A stretch of DNA of 10,649 bases from Fontimicrobium_A sp034506455. Lineage in GTDB: Bacteria; Zhuqueibacterota; Zhuqueibacteria; Residuimicrobiales; Krinioviventaceae. The translations under genes and the position numbers were made by a program. Location: positions 1 through 10,649 of the forward strand of contig JAPDPN010000102.1 in NCBI GenBank assembly GCA_034506455.1, in the 5' to 3' direction. The notes beneath the pieces were generated by a model. It made no database searches. It was given only the letters and a program-made list of their open reading frames with translations, and was not told the DNA's origin. Positions 5,718 to 10,649 of the stretch are shown piece by piece (position 1 is the stretch's first letter; each line of letters begins with the position of its first letter).

Positions 5718-5817
5718 NNNNNNNNNNNNNNNNNNNNNNNNNNNNNNNNNNNNNNNNNNNNNNNNNNNNNNNNNNNNNNNNNNNNNNNNNNNNNNNNNNN
5801 NNNNNNNNNNNNNNNNN
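5718..5817. other. Assembly gap (100 N)
   Basis: The run is exactly 100 N, the usual placeholder for a gap of unknown size. It falls inside the fused membrane/spermidine-synthase-like gene. The flanking coding frames disagree, and family architecture suggests that several hundred bases are missing. Confidence 0.97.
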
Positions 5818-8108
5818 TCGTTCGTTTTGTCCTTATTGCCTTTGGTATCGAAGGCTTTACGGCGCTGGCGTATGAGGTTATTTACACGCGAATCCTGCTC
5901 GGCTTTTCGTACGATAAAAGCCTCTATTTTTACACCACCGTTATTTTCACCTTCATTTTCGGTTTATCCTTTGGCAGCTTTATCGTTTCCAAATTTATTG
6001 ACCGACACAAAAATCTGCTCATGTTGTTTGCAGGGTTGGAAATTGCCATCGGCTCTTTGGCAATCCTGGTTCTTCACGGCTTTGCCCGTTTGGCTGATTT
6101 TTTGGCAAAGTGGCGGCTGGACTACGGCGAGGACTGGTGGCGATATTTGGGAAAAGAGTATTTACTCTTTTTCCTGGTGATGGTTCTACCTGCCGTGCTG
6201 ATGGGCATGACCTTTCCGGTTGTCAGTCGATTGTGTACTGACAACTTGCAGCGGCTCGGCAGACGACTCGGCGTGTTGGGCTTTCTTGATACCGTGGGCT
6301 CGATATTCGGTTCTTTTGTTGCCGGCTTTATCCTCATACCGCTGCTGGGGGTCGTGTATTCGGTGGTCGCAGCTGCGGCAATCAATTTGGCAATCGGACT
6401 TTTATCAATCCTTCTCAACCCTTCGCAGACCCAGCGCAGCAAAAGAATCTGGACTATTGCCGCTGGGGGGCTTTTTGTCCTGCTTGCATTGCTCGTACCC
6501 GATTCCCGCTATTTTCGCTACTGGCAGACGCGTCGCCCCGGCGATCGTCTCTTGTTTTACAAAGAAGGCGCCGATGCGGCGATTGCCGTGCCGCAGCACA
6601 GCGACGGGGTCAGATTTCTTGCCATTAACGGATCCGTCACTGCTTTTGCCGAATACGGCGACATTCGGGTTCACAAAATGCTCGGCTGTCTGCCTGCCCT
6701 GCTGCATGAGCAGCCGAAAAATGCTCTTGTCATCGGCTTGGGTATGGGGGTGACGGCAAAATCCTTGGCTGCACAGGGCCTCGAACGCATCGACTGTGTC
6801 GAGATCAACCCCGGCGTTATCCAAGCCTGCGCCGGTTACTTTAAAGATCTGAACGGAAACGTTCTTGATCTTTCGAATGTCCATGTAATTAAAGACGACG
6901 GCCGAAGCTACCTGCAGATGACATCGAAAAAGTACGACCTGATCACCAGCAATGCCGTGCATGCGCGCCTGAGCGGAAACTTGTACACAAAAGAGTTTTA
7001 TGAGATTTGCCGGAATCGACTGAATTCCGATGGAATCATGTGCCAATGGACCTCCACCAATTGGCTCTCGCCAATCGAATTCAAATCACTAATTACCGCT
7101 TTTTCTGCGGTTTTTCCGCACACCAGCCTTTGGCTGGTTAATCCCGGCCACCTGCTGTTGATCGGCACTCAGGAACCGCTGCGCATTCCATACGAACGGC
7201 TGGAGTCCCGACTGGCACAACCCGATTCTCAGGCCGATTTGCAGGTCTATTCGCTGGGAAATGCGCCACAACTTTTGTCACATTACGTGATGGATGAAGC
7301 CTCTTTTCCGGCTTTCCTCAAGAACATACCCATAAATACCGATAATCGACCGATTGCCGAATTGAGTCGAGTCGTGAACAAAACGCAGATTCCGGAAATC
7401 CTTTTAGAGTTTATTAAAATCAAAGCCTCCACGTCTTCAAAGCTGGCTTTTTCTTCTTTGAGCTCTGATAAGCAACAAGAGGTCATTACTAAAGTAGATC
7501 GCTATGCAGAAGCCGAAAAATATTATCTGGAAGGTACTTTTGCGCGCAATATCTACCGTGAATCGTTGCTGGCTCTGCATATGGTCACCGAGGCGCTGCG
7601 CATAGCGCCCGACGACTATCGTTATCGTGAAGAGGCGGCAAGCCTTAACTTGTTGATCGCCCAGGAGTTGGTCTCGCCGGAAAGCGAAAGGTTGAAACTG
7701 CTTGACAATGCCGTCGAGCATCTCGAAACCATGATCCGATTGGCGCCCGATTTCGCCTACGATTGGACGAATTTGGGCTTTGTTTATATGAACCGCAATC
7801 GCTTAGAGGATGCAGAGCGAGCGTTTCGCCGCGCCATCGAACTCGATCCCGACGTGCCTTTGCCCCGCAACTATTTGGCGGCTATTCTCGGAGGGACCGG
7901 CAGACTGTCCGAAGCGGAACAAATCCTCAAACCGGCTCTCGCTCTCTTTCCGGATGAGCTCGAAACCTACTACCGGCTCGGCTTGATTTATGAGCTGCAG
8001 AAAAAGCCGACATCGGCGGCAGAGTGCTATGCAGAGATCGTCAATCGGGACAACAGTTACCGCGACGCAGCCGATCGACTGCGGAAAATTCAACAGCGGA
8101 ACAGATAG
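5818..8108 (+). CDS. Fused membrane / spermidine-synthase-like / TPR protein, main part after gap
   Basis: From the first full codon at 5820 to the TAG at 8106 this encodes ~762 residues in three parts. First comes a multi-helix membrane domain (5820 to ~6520) opening with GFTALAYEVIYTRILLGFSY, which repeats the GFSALVYQ pattern seen before the gap, as expected for the two-fold repeated domain of this family. Second is a spermidine-synthase-like Rossmann domain (~6540-7370) with GLGMG (6735-6749), VEINP (6798-6812), DDGR (6894-6905) and the C-terminal NTDNRPIAEL. Third is a tail of ~240 residues with TPR repeats (clearest at ~7741-8060: NLGFVYMNRNRLEDAERAFR, then AIELDP). The family is related to polyamine aminopropyltransferases, but in most fused members the substrate is undefined. 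The region usually reading TSDP has TSNAVHA here (Asn at 6951), so aminopropyl transfer should not be assumed. Probably the inner membrane. The next + gene has its own promoter. Confidence 0.85.
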
Positions 8109-8159
8109 ACGCCTCCGAGCGAGTGATGTTAGAAAATGTAACTAAATTTGAAAAAGTCC

Positions 8160-8188
8160 TTGAATTCTTTGAGTTGAATTCATATATT
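8160..8188 (+). promoter_or_regulatory. Sigma-70-like promoter of the outer-membrane protein gene
   Basis: TTGAAT (8160-8165) and TATATT (8183-8188) are separated by the optimal 17 bases, matching consensus at 4 and 5 of 6 positions. Transcription would start near 8195, leaving a leader of ~53 bases with a good Shine-Dalgarno site. The promoter overlaps the TTGAATTC direct repeats described in the findings. Confidence 0.5.
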
Positions 8189-8247
8189 GAACAAACTTCA
8201 GGCAAATGAGTCCTGAGAATCGCTAACCAACTCAGAGAGGAGACCGT

Positions 8248-9129
8248 ATGAAGCAACTGGTGATCTTGTTAGCTTTGTCGGCGATGGTTCAATTCGCTTT
8301 TGCCGGCGGTGTCGTCACCAATTCCAATCAGAGCGCCCAGTTCATCCGCAGCATGGCGCGGAACGCCTCGACAGAAATCGATGCGGTTTACTATAACCCG
8401 GCCGGCTTGGCCAATCTCGCCGACGGTTGGCACTTTGCGCTTTACAATCAAACCATTATACAGGAGAAAAAAGTCAACAACACTTTTCCGCTNNNNNNNN
8501 NNNNNNNNNNNNNNNNNNNNNNNNNNNNNNNNNNNNNNNNNNNNNNNNNNNNNNNNNNNNNNNNNNNNNNNNNNNNNNNNNNNNNNNNNNNNGCCGTTCG
8601 TTACGAGTTCGCCACGCCGTTAGAATTCACCAATGATACCAAAGTCGACGATGCCGGTCTATTCCCGGATAAGGCCAAGTCCAGAAACGATCTTCCGGCG
8701 CTGCTGGCGTTGGGCGCGCAGTATGAGGTTTTTAAAAGCCTGCGGGCCGCTTTGGCCGTCAACTATTACTATGATCAGGAAACGAATTGGAACGGCCGGG
8801 AAAAATTGATGAAAGACAACACCTATGAAGTTGCTTTGGGCCTAGAGTTTGATGTGACCAAATGCCTGCTGGTCAGCGCCGGATATAACCGCACTCAATC
8901 GGGTGTCAGCGAGGCCTACCAAACCGACATCAGCCACCATTTGAGCAGCAATACGGTCGGCGTCGGTTTGCGCTATTTGTTCTTCAACAAGCTGGCCGTC
9001 GATTTGGGCGCCGCCTATTCGCTCTATGACGAGATGAGCCGCAAAGGCGCCTATGCCGGCGTGCCTTTCGTAGAAACCTATAACCGCAGCAACATTGCCG
9101 TTGCCGTAGGGTTGGGATACCATTTCTAA
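8248..9129 (+). CDS. OmpP1/FadL-like outer-membrane barrel protein (internal gap)
   Basis: The start ATG has GAGGAG (8237-8242) 5 bases before it. A signal peptide is clear (residues ~1-19, ending FAFA before GGVV). The mature N-terminus carries SAQFIRSMARNA and YYNPAGLANL; this NPAG region is the signature of the OmpP1/FadL/TodX family, which forms outer-membrane channels for hydrophobic compounds. After the gap, alternating beta-strand segments (LALGAQYEVF, LAVNYYYDQE, VALGLEFDV, VGVGLRYLFF, VDLGAAYSLY) lead to a barrel end with terminal aromatic residue (VAVGLGYHF), typical for recognition by the Bam machinery. 259 residues are visible, and FadL-type proteins are usually ~400 or more, so the gap probably hides more than the 33 codons that 100 bases would allow. 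The frame happens to agree across the gap. Substrate unknown. Confidence 0.85.
   Translation: MKQLVILLALSAMVQFAFAGGVVTNSNQSAQFIRSMARNASTEIDAVYYNPAGLANLADGWHFALYNQTIIQEKKVNNTFPXXXXXXXXXXXXXXXXXXXXXXXXXXXXXXXXXXAVRYEFATPLEFTNDTKVDDAGLFPDKAKSRNDLPALLALGAQYEVFKSLRAALAVNYYYDQETNWNGREKLMKDNTYEVALGLEFDVTKCLLVSAGYNRTQSGVSEAYQTDISHHLSSNTVGVGLRYLFFNKLAVDLGAAYSLYDEMSRKGAYAGVPFVETYNRSNIAVAVGLGYHF
8493..8592. other. Assembly gap (100 N)
   Basis: This is a second run of exactly 100 N, inside the FadL-like gene. Its true length is unknown; the visible protein is short for the family. Confidence 0.97.
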
Positions 9130-9147
9130 TCCGAAACGATTTAAATA

Positions 9148-9182
9148 AAAAAAGCCGCCTCCTGATTGGGGGCGGCTTTTTT
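9148..9182. terminator. Bidirectional intrinsic terminator between porin and oxidoreductase genes
   Basis: AAAAAAGCCGCC (9148-9159) pairs with GGCGGCTTTTTT (9171-9182). The stem extends inward by a T-G pair and two C-G pairs, to a 5-base loop. A and T runs on both sides allow it to serve the + strand porin gene and the - strand oxidoreductase gene. Confidence 0.93.
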
Positions 9183-9198
9183 GTTTGCAAATGCAGGA

Positions 9199-10551
9199 TT
9201 AGGCTTGGCCGACCACCGGAATGACCGGCTTGACGACCATTTCATACTTTTTCGTAAACTCGAGCTCTTCCGGTTTCGGACCGATCTGCAGGTTGCTGTT
9301 CATCACCTCGTCCCAGGTGACCAGCTTGCCGGAATAGGCCGAGAGGCGCCCCATGATGGCGACCATTGTCGAGATAGCCGTGTTTTCTGCTTCGACGATC
9401 TGATTTCCCGTGCGGATGGCCCAGATCAGATCGACGTGCTCCTGCACATACGGACTGATCGGCTCAGCAGGCATGCCTTCGGACTTGACGGCGTCGTTAT
9501 AAGTCCAAATCACTTTGCCGTTGCGGTCGAGCAGGTAGGTCTCTTTGGGCGACTGATTGCTGGTCGAATTGGCGAACCCTTTGGTGCCGCTGAAATATTC
9601 AGAGACGTTGTTGGTGCAGCCGTTGATCTGGCGGCAGGTGCTGTGCATGTGCCGGCCGTCGTCGAACGTATAATCGACGCTGAAATTATCGAATTGATCG
9701 CCGGTGATGCGGCGCTGACGGCTGCCGAATCCCAAGGCCTTGACCGGATGCTTGCCGAAGAACCAATAGGCGACGTCGATATTGTGCACGTGCTGTTCGA
9801 CGATGTGATCGCCCGAAAGCCAGGTCCAGTTCACCCAATCGCGCAGCATCCATTCCAAATCGCTCCAGCCCTTCTCACGCGTGCGGTACCAAAGTTGACC
9901 GCCGTTCCAATAAACGTTGGCGGAAATAATGTCGCCGATCGCCCCGGACATGAGCTTTTTATACAGCGCGACATAGTGATGTTGATGCCGACGCTGCGTT
10001 CCGGTCACCACGCTCAGGCCAAGACTTTCGGCCTTTTTTGAGCTCGCCATGATCGATCGGGCACCGACCGGATCCACGGCTACCGGCTTTTCCATGAATA
10101 CGTGCTTGCGGGCATTGATCGCGGCTTCGAACTGATAAGGCCTAAAGTAGGGCGGCGTGGCGATGATCACATAATTGATCTCTTTGATCTCCAGGAGCTT
10201 TCGGTAAGCGTCCAGACCGACAAAGCAGTACTCCTCGGGGATCTCGATGTTTTTTTCCTTTTTAAGTCGGTCTTTTAAGGATTGGACGCGGTCCTTAAAG
10301 GCATCGGCCAAGGCTATCACTTTGAGATTGTTGCCTGCGCTCAGAAAATCCATGACTGCGCCGGAACCGCGCCCGCCGCAGCCAATGACGCCGGCGCGGA
10401 TTTCTGCCCCATCCGGCGCTTTGGGAAGCAACGAGGTCAACTTATAGTCGATCGACTTGCCTTTGCTGCTGCACGCAAACGCCAATACACCGGCAGCGGT
10501 TGCCGCACCGATGAATTGTCTTCGATTGAAACCGCGGAATTCTTGGTCCAT
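9199..10551 (-). CDS. Exported Gfo/Idh/MocA-family oxidoreductase, Tat lipoprotein
   Basis: This 450-residue protein begins with a twin-arginine export signal (NRRQFIGAATAAGV, RR at 10-11) that ends in a lipobox-like LAFAC (Cys27), predicting folded export and membrane anchoring. The N-terminal Rossmann domain has AGVIGCGGRGSG (53-64) for NAD(P), ATPPYFRP (131-138) and EKPVAVDP (154-161). The C-terminal domain holds the likely catalytic DHIVEQHVHNIDV (248-260). The family oxidises or rearranges sugars and inositols using bound NAD(P); exported members with Tat signals are common in carbohydrate-degrading bacteria. The sugar here cannot be named. The start ATG (10549-10551) has AGGAG 7 bases upstream. 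The gene lies 20 bases after a formylglycine-generating-enzyme-like gene and is probably co-transcribed with it from a promoter beyond the window. Confidence 0.93.
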   Translation of the reverse strand: MDQEFRGFNRRQFIGAATAAGVLAFACSSKGKSIDYKLTSLLPKAPDGAEIRAGVIGCGGRGSGAVMDFLSAGNNLKVIALADAFKDRVQSLKDRLKKEKNIEIPEEYCFVGLDAYRKLLEIKEINYVIIATPPYFRPYQFEAAINARKHVFMEKPVAVDPVGARSIMASSKKAESLGLSVVTGTQRRHQHHYVALYKKLMSGAIGDIISANVYWNGGQLWYRTREKGWSDLEWMLRDWVNWTWLSGDHIVEQHVHNIDVAYWFFGKHPVKALGFGSRQRRITGDQFDNFSVDYTFDDGRHMHSTCRQINGCTNNVSEYFSGTKGFANSTSNQSPKETYLLDRNGKVIWTYNDAVKSEGMPAEPISPYVQEHVDLIWAIRTGNQIVEAENTAISTMVAIMGRLSAYSGKLVTWDEVMNSNLQIGPKPEELEFTKKYEMVVKPVIPVVGQA

Positions 10552-10571
10552 GAGTGCACTCCTAAGGTTTA

Positions 10572-10649
10572 TTATCTTTGGGTTATGATCGATTTGTCTG
10601 GTTCACAAACGACGCGAAAACCGACGTCTTTGACATCTGAATACCACCA
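10572..10649 (-). CDS. C-terminus of a formylglycine-generating-enzyme (SUMF1)-like protein (partial)
   Basis: Reading the - strand from the window edge gives 25 codons and a TAA at 10574-10572. The peptide WWYSDVKDVGFRVVCEPD plus a short tail matches the end of FGE-sulfatase/SUMF1 domains, which close with a tryptophan-containing segment and then a GFR-V-V motif. Full-length family members either convert a sulfatase cysteine to formylglycine or are catalytically inactive relatives used in structural or gliding/secretion roles. With only the last residues visible, the active-site cysteines cannot be checked. It ends 20 bases before the oxidoreductase start, so the two likely form an operon. 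Confidence 0.7.
   Translation of the reverse strand, partial: WWYSDVKDVGFRVVCEPDKSIITQR

Noticed and set aside
9166..10041. 291-codon + strand frame opposite the oxidoreductase
   Set aside because: It is antisense to a complete Gfo/Idh/MocA gene and starts inside the terminator at 9148-9182. No domain is recognised.

Overview
The window reads as part of a bacterial metagenome-assembled genome, probably from the FCB group (a lineage such as KSB1, Calditrichota or a relative). Four things point that way: a type IX secretion (T9SS) C-terminal sorting domain, an OmpP1/FadL-like outer-membrane barrel, lipoprotein and twin-arginine export signals, and moderate G+C. Lineage is inferred from these families only. 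Two runs of exactly 100 N (5718-5817 and 8493-8592) look like default scaffold gaps of unknown size, and both interrupt genes.

Layout. Positions 1-618 (+) hold the C-terminus of a large secreted T9SS protein. It converges on a DHH/DHHA1 phosphoesterase (702-1691, -), with a long hairpin between them. Divergent from the phosphoesterase is a tight four-gene operon (1845-3233, +): a small four-cysteine protein, a TlpA/ResA-like thioredoxin lipoprotein, a DUF1858-type CxxC mini-protein and an OsmC-family protein. The genes are joined by three consecutive 4-base ATGA overlaps, and a textbook terminator follows. Next come an ECF-type sigma factor (3521-4123, +) and a membrane-anchored protein of unknown function (4153-4734, +). 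A shared bidirectional terminator separates these from an Hsp20 chaperone (4770-5204, -).

After a roughly 400-base divergent intergenic region with several inverted repeats comes a fused membrane/spermidine-synthase-like/TPR protein (5611-8108, +). It is split by the first gap and changes reading frame across it. An OmpP1/FadL-like porin (8248-9129, +) follows, with a good sigma-70-like promoter and the second gap. Another bidirectional terminator separates it from a twin-arginine-exported Gfo/Idh/MocA oxidoreductase lipoprotein (9199-10551, -). At the window edge, only 20 bases upstream of that gene, is the last 25 residues of a formylglycine-generating-enzyme (SUMF1-like) protein (10572-10649, -).

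The most notable unit is the coupled thiol/redox operon: four consecutive cysteine-containing products, one on the outside of the cytoplasmic membrane and three apparently cytoplasmic. Also worth attention are the sigma factor with a membrane partner that does not look like a normal anti-sigma factor, and the spermidine-synthase-like domain with Asn where related proteins usually carry the catalytic-region Asp. I see no tRNA, rRNA, CRISPR array, transposase or phage gene.
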